DNA of 64,000 nucleotides, from positions 186,001 to 250,000 of the forward strand of contig NZ_CP032630.1 of NCBI RefSeq assembly GCF_003627075.1, in the 5' to 3' direction. Within the stretch, counting starts at the first letter, position 1; the number at the start of each line of letters is the position of its first letter. Position numbers and translations under genes: made by a program. The notes under the pieces are model-generated. The model was not told the DNA's origin and searched no databases. It saw only the letters and a list, made by a program, of their open reading frames with translations. Source of the stretch: Protaetiibacter intestinalis (GTDB lineage Bacteria; Actinomycetota; Actinomycetes; Actinomycetales; Microbacteriaceae). Positions 1 to 9,105 of the stretch are shown here, piece after piece.

Positions 1-48
1 GAGCGGCGCGGGCTCCTCGTGGATCTCGGCGAGCAGGGTGCTGAGCAT
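1..48 (-). CDS. N-terminus of a small protein downstream of proA (partial)
   Basis: Only the first 16 codons are in the window, reading MLSTLLAEIHEEPAPL. An ATG ending at 48 is preceded on the minus strand by a GAGGAC ribosome site. It follows proA in the same direction, 50 bases away, so it is probably the next gene of the proline operon. Microbacteriaceae often have a short membrane protein between proA and nadD, and this could be it, but the visible part is too short for a family call. Confidence 0.5.
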   Translation of the reverse strand, partial: MLSTLLAEIHEEPAPL

Positions 49-98
49 GCTGTCCTCTTTCGGATGCGGGTCGCAGCCAGTCTAGCCGCGCGCGCCCG

Positions 99-1364
99 TC
101 AGCCTCGAACCTGGCCCTCGCCCCGCACGATCCACTTCGTGCTGGTGAGCTCGGGCAGACCCATCGGGCCGCGCGCGTGCAGCTTCTGCGTCGAGATGCC
201 GACCTCCGCGCCGAAGCCGAACTCGCCGCCGTCGGTGAAACGCGTCGACGCGTTCACCATGACGACCGCCGAGTCCACCTCGGCGAGGAAGCGGTTCGCG
301 GTGGCCATGTCGTTGGTGACGATCGACTCCGTGTGGTGCGTCGAGTAGTGGCGGATGTGGTCGATCGCCTCGTCGAGGCCGTCGACGACCTTGACCGAGA
401 GGTCGAGGCTCATGTGCTCGGTCGCCCAGTCGTCGTCGGTCACCGGCACGGCATCCGGGAAGAGTTCGCGCGTGCGCGCGTCGCCGTGGATGGTGACGCC
501 GTTGTCGCGGAGCGCCGCGAGCACGGGCGGCAGCAGGCGCTCGGCGGCGTCGGTGTCGACGAGGAGCGTCTCGAGCGCGTTGCAGACGCTCGGGCGCTGC
601 ACCTTCGAGTTGACGGCGATCTCGGAGGCCATGTCCGCATCCGCGGTGCGGTCGAGGAACAGGTGCACGACGCCCGCGCCCGTCTCGATGACGGGCACCT
701 TGGATTCGCGCACGACCGTGTCGATGAGCTGAGCCGAGCCGCGCGGGATGAGCACGTCGACCTGGCCGCGCGCCTGCATGAGCTGAGTCGCGCCCTCGCG
801 ACCGAACTCGTCGATCGTCTGCACGGCATCCGCCGGGAGACCGACGGAGGCGAGTGCGCCCTGGATGAGCTCGACGAGCACCCGGTTGGTGTTCTCGGCG
901 GCGCTGCCGCCGCGCAGCACGACGGCGTTGCCCGACTTGAGGGCGAGCGCGGCGATGTCGATCGTGACGTTGGGGCGGGCCTCGTAGATGGCGCCGACGA
1001 CGCCGAACGGCACGCGCACCTGGGTGAGCTGCAGGCCGTTCGGCAGGGTGGAGCCGCGGAGCACGGTGCCGATCGGGTCGGGCAGCGCGACGATGTCGCG
1101 GGTGGCGGCGGCGAGCCCGGCGAGGCGCGACTCGTCGAGCCGCAGCCGGTCCTGCAGGCCCTGCGTCATCCCGTTCTCGCGGCCGTTCGCGAGGTCGAGT
1201 TCGTTGGCGGGCAGGATGCGCTCGGCCCCCGCCTCCACGGCCTTCGCGATCGCCTCGAGCCCCGCGTTCTTCTGCGCGGTCGACGCCTGCGCGAGCGCGA
1301 TCGAGGCCGTGCGCGCGGCCGTCAGCTTCTCGTCGAGCGTGGGCGCGGTGAGCAATTCCGACAT
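99..1364 (-). CDS. proA: Glutamate-5-semialdehyde dehydrogenase (gamma-glutamyl phosphate reductase)
   Basis: Second step of proline synthesis: NADPH-dependent reduction of gamma-glutamyl phosphate to glutamate semialdehyde in the cytoplasm. The 421-residue length is normal for the aldehyde-dehydrogenase-like ProA family. The family signature KVQRPSVCNALE lies at about residues 254-265, with the likely catalytic Cys at 261, and the conserved NENGMTQG-like stretch is near 62-70. The gene lies downstream of proB but is separated from it by 275 bases filled with palindromic repeats, so it may be transcribed by read-through or from its own weak promoter. The ATG at 1364 gives the usual N-terminus. 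Confidence 0.96.
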   Translation of the reverse strand: MSELLTAPTLDEKLTAARTASIALAQASTAQKNAGLEAIAKAVEAGAERILPANELDLANGRENGMTQGLQDRLRLDESRLAGLAAATRDIVALPDPIGTVLRGSTLPNGLQLTQVRVPFGVVGAIYEARPNVTIDIAALALKSGNAVVLRGGSAAENTNRVLVELIQGALASVGLPADAVQTIDEFGREGATQLMQARGQVDVLIPRGSAQLIDTVVRESKVPVIETGAGVVHLFLDRTADADMASEIAVNSKVQRPSVCNALETLLVDTDAAERLLPPVLAALRDNGVTIHGDARTRELFPDAVPVTDDDWATEHMSLDLSVKVVDGLDEAIDHIRHYSTHHTESIVTNDMATANRFLAEVDSAVVMVNASTRFTDGGEFGFGAEVGISTQKLHARGPMGLPELTSTKWIVRGEGQVRG

Positions 1365-1381
1365 GCCGCGAGTCTAGTTCT

Positions 1382-1630
1382 GTCAAACGCTGCAGCGCCT
1401 GGCCTGCCGCGCCAGGCATCCCTGCAGCGCACCGCCGAAACCTGCAGCGCATCCGGTCCCGTCGGCGCCGCTCGCGCCGCGACGACGGGACGGATGGGTG
1501 AACGCTGCAGCGTTTGACCGACATGCCCACATCGAGGTCCGCACCGCGGCCGCTGCCGACGCGCTACAGGAATGTGCCCGGGGCGCCAGAAATCACCTGC
1601 GCGGGAGGCCAAACGCTGCAGCGTTTGACA
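1382..1630. repeat. Cluster of CTGCAG-centred palindromes between proB and proA
   Basis: The proB-proA gap carries five copies of CTGCAGCG. Three are parts of one longer palindrome, GTCAAACGCTGCAGCG: a left-hand form at 1382-1397, a right-hand form AACGCTGCAGCGTTTGAC at 1501-1518, and a complete one, AAACGCTGCAGCGTTTGACA, at 1611-1630. Two shorter copies lie at 1422-1429 and 1442-1449. The complete copy can fold into a hairpin or act as a dyad protein site. No gene is visible in this gap. Confidence 0.75.
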
Positions 1631-1639
1631 CAGGGGCCG

Positions 1640-2416
1640 TCAGGGGCGGGGGGCGAACCAGGTGCCGGTGGGCTCGCCCGCGAGGGCGGCGGCGACATTC
1701 GCGGTGGAGGCGAGCAGCACGGCGGTGCCGGAGGCGGCGGCGAGCTTCGCGGCCGCGATCTTGGTGCCCGCTCCCCCGGTTCCGACGCCGGCCGCGCCGA
1801 TGTCGCCGATCTCGACACCCGCGAGGTCGTCGTCGAACGGCACGAGCTCGATGGCGCGCGCGCCCGGCTCGTGCGGCGGGCGCGTGTAGAGCGCGTCGAC
1901 GTCCGAGAGCAGCACGAGCAGCTCGGCGCCGATCAGCTCCGAGACGAGGGCCGCGAGGCGGTCGTTGTCGCCGAAGCGGATCTCGTGGGTGGCGACCGTG
2001 TCGTTCTCGTTGACGATCGGCAGGATGCGCAGGTCGATGAGGCGCTCCATGGCACGCTGCGCGTTGCCGCGGTGCGTCGGGTTCTCGAGGTCGCCCGCCG
2101 TCAGCAGCACCTGCGCGGCGACGATCGCGTAGCGGCGCAGCGACTCCTGGTAGCGGTAGATGAGCACGTTCTGCCCGACCGCGGCGGCGGCCTGCTGGGT
2201 GGCGAGGTCGGTGGGGCGCGCGTCGAGCTGCAGGTAGGGCATGCCCGTGGCGATGGCGCCCGACGACACGAGGATCACCTCGGCGCCGCGCGCGTGCGCC
2301 GCCGAGAGGGCGTCGACGAGGGGCTCGATCTGGCCCACGTTGGGCCCCGAGATCGACGAGGAGCCCACCTTCACCACGATGCGCTTCGCCTCGGTGACCG
2401 CCGCGCGCAGGCTCAT
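1640..2416 (-). CDS. proB: Glutamate 5-kinase (short form without PUA domain)
   Basis: First step of proline synthesis: ATP-dependent phosphorylation of glutamate to gamma-glutamyl phosphate. The 258-residue protein has the amino-acid-kinase features KVGSSSI near residue 16, VSSGAIATG near 50, NENDTVA near 134 and GTGGAGTKI near 211. I choose the ATG at 2416 because it overlaps the obgE stop as ATGA, which suggests coupled translation; a longer frame upstream is low-value sequence. The protein ends after the kinase domain. The C-terminal PUA domain of the ~367-residue E. coli type is absent. Confidence 0.95.
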   Translation of the reverse strand: MSLRAAVTEAKRIVVKVGSSSISGPNVGQIEPLVDALSAAHARGAEVILVSSGAIATGMPYLQLDARPTDLATQQAAAAVGQNVLIYRYQESLRRYAIVAAQVLLTAGDLENPTHRGNAQRAMERLIDLRILPIVNENDTVATHEIRFGDNDRLAALVSELIGAELLVLLSDVDALYTRPPHEPGARAIELVPFDDDLAGVEIGDIGAAGVGTGGAGTKIAAAKLAAASGTAVLLASTANVAAALAGEPTGTWFAPRP

Positions 2417-3933
2417 CCCTCGTCCTCTTCCCCGGTCCCGAAGCCCTCGTCGTCCGACCACAGGCCCGCCTCGCGCTCGGCGTCGAGCTCCGCGCGCGCG
2501 GCGGCCTTGGCATCCATCCGCTCGTGGTAGCGCTCGCGGCGCTCCGCGCGCGTGGCGCGCTGGTTGTCGTCGAGGCGCGCGTCGGTACCGCGCGGGCTCG
2601 TGATGAGCTCGGCGGCGGAGGTGAGGGTCGGCTCCCAGTCGAACACCATGTCGCCGATGACGACCGTCGAGCCGGGCACCGCGCCCTGCGCGAAGAGCTC
2701 CTCCTCGACGCCCAGCTTCGCGAGCCGGTCGGCGAGGAAGCCCACCGCCTCGTCGTTGGCGAAGTCGGTCTGCTGCACCCAGCGCTCGGGCTTCGCGCCC
2801 GTCACGTGGTACTCGGGCTCGGTGCCGCCGTGCAGGGTGACCGTGAAGTCGACCGCGTCGACCGCGCGCGGGCGGATGACGATGCGCTGCGGCGGCGGGG
2901 CGGCCGCCTTGTCCTTCCGGTCGGCCTCGACGAGCTCGGCGAGCGCGTACGACAGCTGCCGCAGGCCCTCATGGCTCACCGCCGACACCTCGAACACGCG
3001 GTAGCCGCGCTGCTCGAGCTCGGGGCGCACGAAGTCGGCGAGCTCCTTGCCGTCGGGCACGTCGACCTTGTTGAGCGCGACGAGCTGCGGACGCTCGAGC
3101 AGCGGCGTCTGCCCCTCGGGCACCGGATACGCGGCGAGCTCGCCGAGGATCACGTCGAGGTCGCTGATCGGGTCGCGCCCGGGCTCAAGGGTCGCGCAGT
3201 CGAGCACGTGCAGCAGCGCCGAGCAGCGCTCGACGTGGCGCAGGAACTCGAGGCCGAGGCCCTTGCCCTCGCTCGCGCCCTCGATGAGGCCCGGCACGTC
3301 CGCGATCGTGTACCGCACCTCGCCCGCCTCGACGACGCCGAGGTTCGGGTGCAGGGTCGTGAACGGGTAGTCGGCGATCTTCGGCTTCGCGGCCGAGAGC
3401 GCGGCGATGAGGCTCGACTTGCCGGCGCTCGGGTAGCCGACGAGCGCGACATCCGCGACCGTCTTGAGCTCGAGCAGCACGTCGCCCTCGAAACCGGTGG
3501 TGCCGAGCAGCGCGAAACCGGGCGCCTTGCGCTTCGTGGTGGCGAGCGCCGCGTTGCCGAGACCGCCGCGACCGCCCTCGGCGACGACCACCCGCATCCC
3601 GGCGTCGACGAGGTCGGCGAGCTGCTCGCCGTCGGCGGAGGTGACGACCGTGCCGACCGGCACCGGCAGCACGAGCTCCTCGCCCTGGTAGCCCGAGCGG
3701 TGGTCGCCCATGCCGGGCCCGCCGTTGCCGCTCGAGCGGTGCGGGGCGCGGTGGTAGTTCAGCAGGGTGGTGACCTGCGGGTCGGCGACGAGCACGATGT
3801 CGCCGCCGTTGCCGCCGTTGCCGCCGTCGGGGCCGGCCAGCGGCTTGAACTTCTCGCGGCGCACCGACACGCAGCCGTTGCCGCCGTGCCCGGAGCGCAG
3901 GTGCAGCGTCACCCGGTCGACGAAGCTCGCCAT
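2413..3933 (-). CDS. obgE: Obg-family GTPase
   Basis: Ribosome-associated essential GTPase acting in 50S maturation and stress control. Domains in order: glycine-rich Obg fold (about 1-157), GTPase domain with P-loop GYPSAGKSS at about 166-174, DVPGLIEGA switch and NKVD specificity motif, then a C-terminal OCT domain with an acidic tail. The length of 506 residues is typical for actinobacteria. It sits between rpmA and proB on the same strand, the usual neighbourhood for Obg, and its stop overlaps the proB start. Confidence 0.97.
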   Translation of the reverse strand: MASFVDRVTLHLRSGHGGNGCVSVRREKFKPLAGPDGGNGGNGGDIVLVADPQVTTLLNYHRAPHRSSGNGGPGMGDHRSGYQGEELVLPVPVGTVVTSADGEQLADLVDAGMRVVVAEGGRGGLGNAALATTKRKAPGFALLGTTGFEGDVLLELKTVADVALVGYPSAGKSSLIAALSAAKPKIADYPFTTLHPNLGVVEAGEVRYTIADVPGLIEGASEGKGLGLEFLRHVERCSALLHVLDCATLEPGRDPISDLDVILGELAAYPVPEGQTPLLERPQLVALNKVDVPDGKELADFVRPELEQRGYRVFEVSAVSHEGLRQLSYALAELVEADRKDKAAAPPPQRIVIRPRAVDAVDFTVTLHGGTEPEYHVTGAKPERWVQQTDFANDEAVGFLADRLAKLGVEEELFAQGAVPGSTVVIGDMVFDWEPTLTSAAELITSPRGTDARLDDNQRATRAERRERYHERMDAKAAARAELDAEREAGLWSDDEGFGTGEEDEG

Positions 3934-4032
3934 CCGCTGCTCCTTCAGTTCTCGATGCGGGCCGGAGCCCGGGACAAACGACGAAGGGCGAGCCGCAGCC
4001 CGCCCTTCGCGAAGATGATGTCGCCCGGGCGA

Positions 4033-4287
4033 CTACGCCGGGGTGACGATGTTGACGACCTTGCGGCCGCCCTTGGTGCCGAACTCGACGGCGCCCGCCT
4101 CGAGGGCGAACAGTGTGTCGTCGCCACCGCGGCCGACGTTCACGCCGGGGTGGAAGTGGGTGCCGCGCTGGCGGACGAGGATCTCGCCGGCCTTCACGAC
4201 CTGGCCGCCGAACCGCTTCACGCCGAGGTACTGCGCGTTCGAGTCACGACCGTTGCGGGTGGACGATGCGCCCTTCTTGTGTGCCAT
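4033..4287 (-). CDS. rpmA: 50S ribosomal protein L27
   Basis: Large-subunit ribosomal protein whose N-terminus reaches towards the peptidyl-transferase centre. The 84 residues begin [16 protein letters not shown], the highly conserved L27 start, and include KFGGQ-like and [10 protein letters not shown] motifs. There is no cleavable N-terminal leader of the Firmicutes type. It is 15 bases downstream of rplU, in the same transcript. Confidence 0.98.
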   Translation of the reverse strand: MAHKKGASSTRNGRDSNAQYLGVKRFGGQVVKAGEILVRQRGTHFHPGVNVGRGGDDTLFALEAGAVEFGTKGGRKVVNIVTPA

Positions 4288-4302
4288 GTCTTCAGCCCCT
4301 GC

Positions 4303-4611
4303 TTACTTGATGCCGGTGATCTTGACGCGGGTGAGCTCCGAGCGGTGGCCCTGGCGCTTCTTGTACCCGGTCTTGTTCTTGAACTTCTGGATGACGATCT
4401 TCGGGCCGCGCTCGTGGCCGATGACCTCGGCGGTCACCTTGACCTTGGCGAGGGCCTTCTCGTCGTGCGTGATCGTGTCACCGTCGACGAAGAGAACGGG
4501 GGTGAGCTCGACCTTGCCACCGGCCTCGGCCTGAAGGCGGTCGAGCACGACGACCGTGCCCACCTCGACCTTCTCCTGCCGACCACCGGCGCGCACAACT
4601 GCGTAAACCAC
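4303..4611 (-). CDS. rplU: 50S ribosomal protein L21
   Basis: Large-subunit protein of 102 residues, beginning [18 protein letters not shown] and ending with the basic [15 protein letters not shown] stretch typical of L21. It is the first gene of the run rplU-rpmA-obgE-proB-proA. The start is ATG at 4611, with a GGAA-containing site just upstream. Transcription probably begins about 100 bases upstream at the promoter annotated next to it. Confidence 0.98.
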   Translation of the reverse strand: MVYAVVRAGGRQEKVEVGTVVVLDRLQAEAGGKVELTPVLFVDGDTITHDEKALAKVKVTAEVIGHERGPKIVIQKFKNKTGYKKRQGHRSELTRVKITGIK

Positions 4612-4707
4612 GTGAGTTCCTTACGTATGGATGGAAGTCTGTTGCGGCGACGGGCCGGGGCCCGCTCCGCAGGGCGTCAGAATGCGGGCGAAGCCCTGCA
4701 GACACCA

Positions 4708-4743
4708 AGGATCAAGAATAGCCGACGCGGGCGCATCCGGCAA
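4708..4743 (-). promoter_or_regulatory. Promoter of the rplU-rpmA-obgE-proBA operon
   Basis: On the minus strand there is a TTGCCG (4738-4743), a 17-base spacer and TATTCT (4715-4720), a good housekeeping-sigma match. Transcription would start near 4708 and leave a leader of about 97 bases before rplU. That leader has GC-rich inverted stretches (around 4655-4700) which could fold, as expected for an autoregulated ribosomal-protein leader; the regulation is inference. Confidence 0.65.
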
Positions 4744-4749
4744 ACGCGC

Positions 4750-5253
4750 TCAGGAGCGCGGCACGCGGCGCACGACCCACAGCGCGAGCACCACGAGCAT
4801 GACGAGCGGCGCGCTCGCCAGCAGCTCGGGAACGAGGGACGCGAAGGGGTTGAAACCGCCGTAGTACCGCACGTCGCCGAGGCTCCAGATGCCGGTCGAG
4901 ACGAGCGCCACCACGAAGCTCACGACGGTCGACAGCAGCACCCCGGCGGCCGCGGCGGCGAGCCCCTTGCCGAGCACGACGAGCACGCGATCCCCCTGGC
5001 GGGCGGGCAGCAACCACAGCAGCAGGAACACGCCCGCCGAGAAGGCGACCACGTCGACGAGCACGCCGTTCACGAACGGCAACACGACGCCCACGAGGTA
5101 GTCCTGGTCGCCGAGCCAGACGAGCGACTGCGCGAGCGACGCGAGACGCTGCAGCAGGGCCACCCCCGCGACGATCGCCGCCGCGAGCAGCGCCGGACGC
5201 GGATCCCGGCGCGGTACGAGGGTCGTCGGGCGCGCGGAGTCGTGGTGCGTCAT
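4750..5253 (-). CDS. Hypothetical membrane protein (4 predicted helices)
   Basis: A 167-residue protein with a polar N-terminus and about four hydrophobic segments (near 20-45, 55-80, 95-120 and 143-162), ending in VVRRVPRS. I do not recognise a family. It reads away from the divergent gene at 5300 and ends just before the rplU promoter, so it is probably a single-gene transcript. Its codon use matches its neighbours. Confidence 0.75.
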   Translation of the reverse strand: MTHHDSARPTTLVPRRDPRPALLAAAIVAGVALLQRLASLAQSLVWLGDQDYLVGVVLPFVNGVLVDVVAFSAGVFLLLWLLPARQGDRVLVVLGKGLAAAAAGVLLSTVVSFVVALVSTGIWSLGDVRYYGGFNPFASLVPELLASAPLVMLVVLALWVVRRVPRS

Positions 5254-5299
5254 GGCTGCGAGCCTACGAGCGGATGCCGTGGCCGCCTAGGATCGCGGC

Positions 5300-5569
5300 A
5301 TGCCTGTCCTCATCGACGAGGCGATCTGGCCCAACCACGGCACCGTGTGGGGGCACCTGGTCTCCGACACCTCGCTCGAGGAGCTGCACGCCTTCGCGCG
5401 CCGCGCCGGCATCCCGGAGCGCGGCTTCGACCACGACCACTACGACTACCCCGCCGCACGCCGTGACGAGCTCATCGCGCTCGGCGCGGAGCCCGTCACG
5501 GGGCGCGAACTGCTGCGCCGCCTGCAGGCCTCCGGCCTGCGCGTGCGCCAGCGCGACAAGCGCGGCTGA
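5300..5569 (+). CDS. DUF4031 domain protein
   Basis: An 89-residue cytosolic protein beginning MPVLIDEAIWPNHGTVWGHLVSD. The W-x-H-x-G-x-x-W-x-H-L start, the RGFDHDHYD stretch and the C-terminal basic end are characteristic of the DUF4031 family, small actinobacterial proteins of unknown function. An upstream TAGGAT (5287-5292) lies a few bases before the ATG, consistent with a very short leader. No operon partner is visible. Confidence 0.85.
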   Translation: MPVLIDEAIWPNHGTVWGHLVSDTSLEELHAFARRAGIPERGFDHDHYDYPAARRDELIALGAEPVTGRELLRRLQASGLRVRQRDKRG

Positions 5570-5607
5570 GCCGCGCGCCGCATCCGGAGCGCGCGGGCGT
5601 CCGGGCG

Positions 5608-5714
5608 TTCCCATCTCAAGGAGTTCGGGAACCCGTTTCAAGGAGGTGGTGTGACTCCTGTCGCCTCCCGTGGCGGATGTGGCCTATGGGAGGCCGGACT
5701 CCTTGAGATGGGAA
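5608..5714. repeat. 107-bp element with 17-bp perfect terminal inverted repeats
   Basis: TTCCCATCTCAAGGAGT at 5608-5624 is repeated in inverted form at 5698-5714. Between the arms are further CAAGGAG copies and an inner CCTCCC/GGGAGG pair, so the whole unit can fold into a branched hairpin. It lies between the DUF4031 gene and the end of the RNase E/G gene. It could be a terminator-like structure or a small non-coding mobile repeat. Confidence 0.7.
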
Positions 5715-5764
5715 GGCTGAGGTGGGGTGCGGAGTGCGGGGTGCGGAGGCGCGGCTGAGCCTGC

Positions 5765-8002
5765 TCAGCCGGCGGTGGTGTCGGGGGAACCGGCGGAGGA
5801 GGAGGCGCGGCGCGAGCGACGCGAGCGGCCGCGGCCGGGGGCCGCGGGCTCGGGCAGCGAGGCGAGCACGGGGCCGAGCACGGCATCCGGGTCAACCGCG
5901 GGGCGCTCGACGCGCACCGGCTCGATCGGGATGTCGAGGATCTCGACGGGGGCGGCCGCGACCGCCTCCGCCACCTGCTCGGCGGCCGGCTCGGCGTGCT
6001 CGTCGTGGTGCACGGTCTTCGCCGCGATCTTGGCGAGCGCGTTGCGCACGTCGTCGGTGATCTCGTGGGTGCCGCCGCCCGCGGGCTTCGCCGCCGGGGT
6101 GCCCCCGTTGCCGTTCCCGTTGCCGCCTCCGCCGCCGTTGCCCCCGCGACCGCGACGGCTGCGCGAGGAACCGGCGCTCGGCTCGGGCTGGGCGCCGCGG
6201 TGCTTGAAGACCGGGTCGTGGTGCACGATGAGGCCGCGGCCCGCGCACACCTCGCAGGTCTCCGAGAACGACTCGAGCAGGCCCAGGCCCAGCTTCTTGC
6301 GGGTCATCTGCACGAGACCGAGGGAGGTGACCTCGGCCACCTGGTGCTTGGTGCGGTCGCGCGACAGGCACTCGACGAGCCGGCGCAGCACGAGGTCGCG
6401 GTTGGACTCGAGCACCATGTCGATGAAGTCGACGACGATGATGCCGCCGATGTCGCGCAGCCGCAGCTGGCGCACGATCTCCTCCGCCGCCTCGAGGTTG
6501 TTCTTGGTGACGGTCTCCTCGAGGTTGCCGCCGGACCCCACGAACTTGCCCGTGTTGACGTCGACGACCGTCATCGCCTCGGTGCGGTCGATGACGAGCG
6601 AGCCGCCCGAGGGCAGCCAGACCTTGCGCTCGAGCGCCTTCTCGATCTGCTCGGTGATGCGGTGCTTGTCGAAGCTGTCGACCTCGTCCTCGTAGCGCTC
6701 GACGCGGTCGAGCAGATCGGGTGCGACGGCGGCGAGGTACTTCTCGATCGTGCCCTGCGCGTCGTCGCCCGCGATGATGAGCTTCTGGAAGTCCTCGTTG
6801 AAGACGTCGCGCACGATCTTGAGCAGCAGGTCGGGCTCGGAGTGCAGCAGCGCGGGCGCCTGCTGGGTCTCCACGGCACGCTCGATCTCGGCCCACTGCG
6901 AGGTCAGCCGCTGCACGTCGAGCGTCAGCTGCTCCTCGGTGGCGCCCTCGGCGGCGGTGCGCACGATGACGCCCGCGTCATCCGGCAGCACCTCCTTGAG
7001 GATCTTCTTGAGGCGCGCGCGCTCGGTGTCGGGGAGCTTGCGGCTGATGCCGTTCATGGATCCGCCGGGCACGTACACGAGGTAGCGGCCGGGGAGGCTC
7101 ACCTGGCTCGTGAGGCGGGCGCCCTTGTGGCCGACCGGGTCCTTGGTGACCTGCACGAGCACACGGTCGCCGGGCTTGAGGGCGAGCTCGATCTTGCGCG
7201 CCTGGTTCTTCTCGCGGCCCGCCTCCTCGGCGGCGGCCGCGGCGGCCTCCCAGTCGACCTCGCCCGAGTAGAGCACGGCGTTGCGGCCGCGGCCGATGTC
7301 GACGAAGGCGGCCTCCATCGAGGGCAGCACGTTCTGCACGCGCCCCAGGTAGACGTTGCCGATGAGGCTCGCGTCGGCGGCACGGGCGACGTAGTGCTCG
7401 ACGAGCACGCCGTCCTCGAGCACGCCGATCTGGATGCGGCCGAACTTCGAGCGCACCACCATGACGCGGTCGACCGACTCGCGGCGGGCGAGGAACTCGG
7501 CCTCGGTGATGACGGGGCGGCGGCGGCCGGCGTCGCGGCCGTCGCGGCGGCGCTGCTTCTTGGCCTCGAGGCGCGTGGAGCCCTTGACACGCTGCGGCTC
7601 GGTGATGGGGGCGGGCGCCTGGCGGGGCTGGCGCACCCGGACGGTCGTGCCGGGGGCGTCCTCGCCCTCGCGGGGCGCGTCGCCCGCACGACGGCGGCTG
7701 CGACGGCGCGAGGAGCTCGTGCCGGCGGCGGCGGGCTCGTCCTCGGGGGCGCTCGTCGGCGCGGCGGCGCCGGGGGGCGGAGGCGGGGGCGCCTGGAACA
7801 GCAGCGCGAACGGCGAGGCGGGCTCCTCGGCGGCGGGCTCGGCGTCCGCTTCGGGCGCGAGCTCGGCATCCGCCGCGGGCTCCGCCTTCTTCTTCGCGCG
7901 GCTGCGGGCCGGCTTCTTCGCCTTCGGCGCCTCGGCCGCGGGCTGCTGCTCGGCGTCCGGGGCGTTCACCGGGTCGGTCTCGGGTACGTCGTTCTCCACC
8001 AT
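5765..8002 (-). CDS. rne: Ribonuclease E/G family endoribonuclease
   Basis: Single-strand-specific endoribonuclease for mRNA turnover and rRNA maturation. The 745-residue protein has a disordered acidic/Lys-Arg-rich N-terminal extension (about 1-180), an S1 RNA-binding region starting near FGRIQIGVLEDG, the RNase H-like and DNase I-like catalytic regions (VDVNTGKF, IVVDFIDM) and the zinc-link CEVCAGRG, followed by a Gly/Asn-rich tail. I choose ATG at 8002 because GAGGAG precedes it with good spacing; an in-frame ATG at 8092 has no ribosome site. N- and C-terminal disordered arms around the core are typical of actinobacterial RNase E. Confidence 0.95.
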   Translation of the reverse strand: MVENDVPETDPVNAPDAEQQPAAEAPKAKKPARSRAKKKAEPAADAELAPEADAEPAAEEPASPFALLFQAPPPPPPGAAAPTSAPEDEPAAAGTSSSRRRSRRRAGDAPREGEDAPGTTVRVRQPRQAPAPITEPQRVKGSTRLEAKKQRRRDGRDAGRRRPVITEAEFLARRESVDRVMVVRSKFGRIQIGVLEDGVLVEHYVARAADASLIGNVYLGRVQNVLPSMEAAFVDIGRGRNAVLYSGEVDWEAAAAAAEEAGREKNQARKIELALKPGDRVLVQVTKDPVGHKGARLTSQVSLPGRYLVYVPGGSMNGISRKLPDTERARLKKILKEVLPDDAGVIVRTAAEGATEEQLTLDVQRLTSQWAEIERAVETQQAPALLHSEPDLLLKIVRDVFNEDFQKLIIAGDDAQGTIEKYLAAVAPDLLDRVERYEDEVDSFDKHRITEQIEKALERKVWLPSGGSLVIDRTEAMTVVDVNTGKFVGSGGNLEETVTKNNLEAAEEIVRQLRLRDIGGIIVVDFIDMVLESNRDLVLRRLVECLSRDRTKHQVAEVTSLGLVQMTRKKLGLGLLESFSETCEVCAGRGLIVHHDPVFKHRGAQPEPSAGSSRSRRGRGGNGGGGGNGNGNGGTPAAKPAGGGTHEITDDVRNALAKIAAKTVHHDEHAEPAAEQVAEAVAAAPVEILDIPIEPVRVERPAVDPDAVLGPVLASLPEPAAPGRGRSRRSRRASSSAGSPDTTAG

Positions 8003-8348
8003 CTCTGGTGCACTCCTCGCCCGGGGCGGCCGCGCCGGCCTCCGGGTACTCTCCTGCGGTCCCGCGTGATGCGGAACGCCAATCCTGTTCATGGTCCGCG
8101 ACCTCGCAAGGCGGTCGGTCGCGTTCGCCCTCTCACGGCGTGGGCTCTGTCACAGCCCGGGTCCGGCGGACCCGCGGAACTGGCTATCCGTCTGGATGCG
8201 TTTCCCGACGCGGCGGGAGGAGCACCTCTCGGCCCGGTGAAGCCCGGTCAAGCTTGTTGTGGGCCGCCCGTGGGGGCGACTGTCACGATTATCGCACGAG
8301 GATGCCGTTCGCGGCATTTCCTCACCCTCGGCGTGGGAGGATCGCGCC
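8003..8348. promoter_or_regulatory. Divergent control region with long rne leader
   Basis: This 346-base stretch holds no gene. On the minus strand TGCGATAAT (GATAAT at 8288-8293) is a strong extended -10, which would give rne an untranslated leader of about 275 bases with several GC-rich inverted repeats. Long rne leaders are known from enterobacteria and mycobacteria, where RNase E controls its own message; here that role is inferred. The plus-strand VKOR gene begins at its right edge. Confidence 0.5.
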
Positions 8349-9038
8349 ATGACCGACGTCGCCCACCCCGACACCGACTACGACGACGAGCTCGACGACG
8401 AGGAGTTCGACGAGCTCGAGGTTCCGGAGCCCCGCACCTCGGACCGCACGCCGTGGGTGTTCGCCATCTGGCTCATCCTGGCGGGCATCGTCGGCGAGAT
8501 CGCGGCGGCCGCGCTCACGATCGAGAAGATCCACGCGCTGCAGACCCCCGGCTCGGTCGCGAGCTGCGACTTCAACGCCTTCGTGCAGTGCACGAAGAAT
8601 CTCGACTCCTGGCAGGGCAGCGTGTTCGGCTTCCCGAACCCGATCATCGGCCTCATCTGCTGGATGGCGCCCATCGTCGTCGGCGTCTCGGTGCTCGCGG
8701 GCGCCCGGTTCCCGCGCTGGTACTGGACCGTGTTCAACATCGGCGTGCTCGGCGCGGTCGTCTTCGTGATCTGGCTCGCCGCGCAGTCGATCTTCGCCTC
8801 GAACCTGCGCACCCTCTGCCCCTACTGCGTGCTCACCTGGTCGGTCACCTACCCGACCTTCCTCGCGGTGACGTTCCGCAACCTCGCGGCGGGCGTCTTC
8901 GGGGCCCGGGGCGTGACGGTCGGCCGCGCGCTGCTGCCCTGGGTCGCCCCGATCAGCATCGTCATCATGCTCGTGATCTTCGGCATCGCGCAGACCCAGC
9001 TGCCCGTCGTGCAGAGCATCATCCAGATCTTCTCCTGA
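8349..9038 (+). CDS. Vitamin K epoxide reductase (VKOR) family membrane protein
   Basis: Quinone-linked membrane oxidase that re-oxidises a DsbA-like partner, the actinobacterial substitute for DsbB. The 229 residues have a long acidic cytosolic N-terminus, five hydrophobic segments, the paired cysteines C73 and C81, and the active-site CPYC at 157-160. ATG 8349 is chosen over an in-frame start 30 codons earlier because the latter lies in the intergenic control region. The next gene encodes a membrane-anchored CPVC thioredoxin-fold protein, its likely redox partner. Confidence 0.93.
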   Translation: MTDVAHPDTDYDDELDDEEFDELEVPEPRTSDRTPWVFAIWLILAGIVGEIAAAALTIEKIHALQTPGSVASCDFNAFVQCTKNLDSWQGSVFGFPNPIIGLICWMAPIVVGVSVLAGARFPRWYWTVFNIGVLGAVVFVIWLAAQSIFASNLRTLCPYCVLTWSVTYPTFLAVTFRNLAAGVFGARGVTVGRALLPWVAPISIVIMLVIFGIAQTQLPVVQSIIQIFS

Positions 9039-9105
9039 GCCCCCGGTAGACTCCAGGCACCCGTTCCCAGCGTTCTCCGATCCCCACCGAAGCAGGATTT
9101 CACCC

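Noticed and set aside
2524..5466. A 980-codon plus-strand frame across obgE, rpmA and rplU
   Set aside because: Arg/Ala/Gly/Val-biased mirror of well-supported minus-strand genes; no domain, no plausible start.
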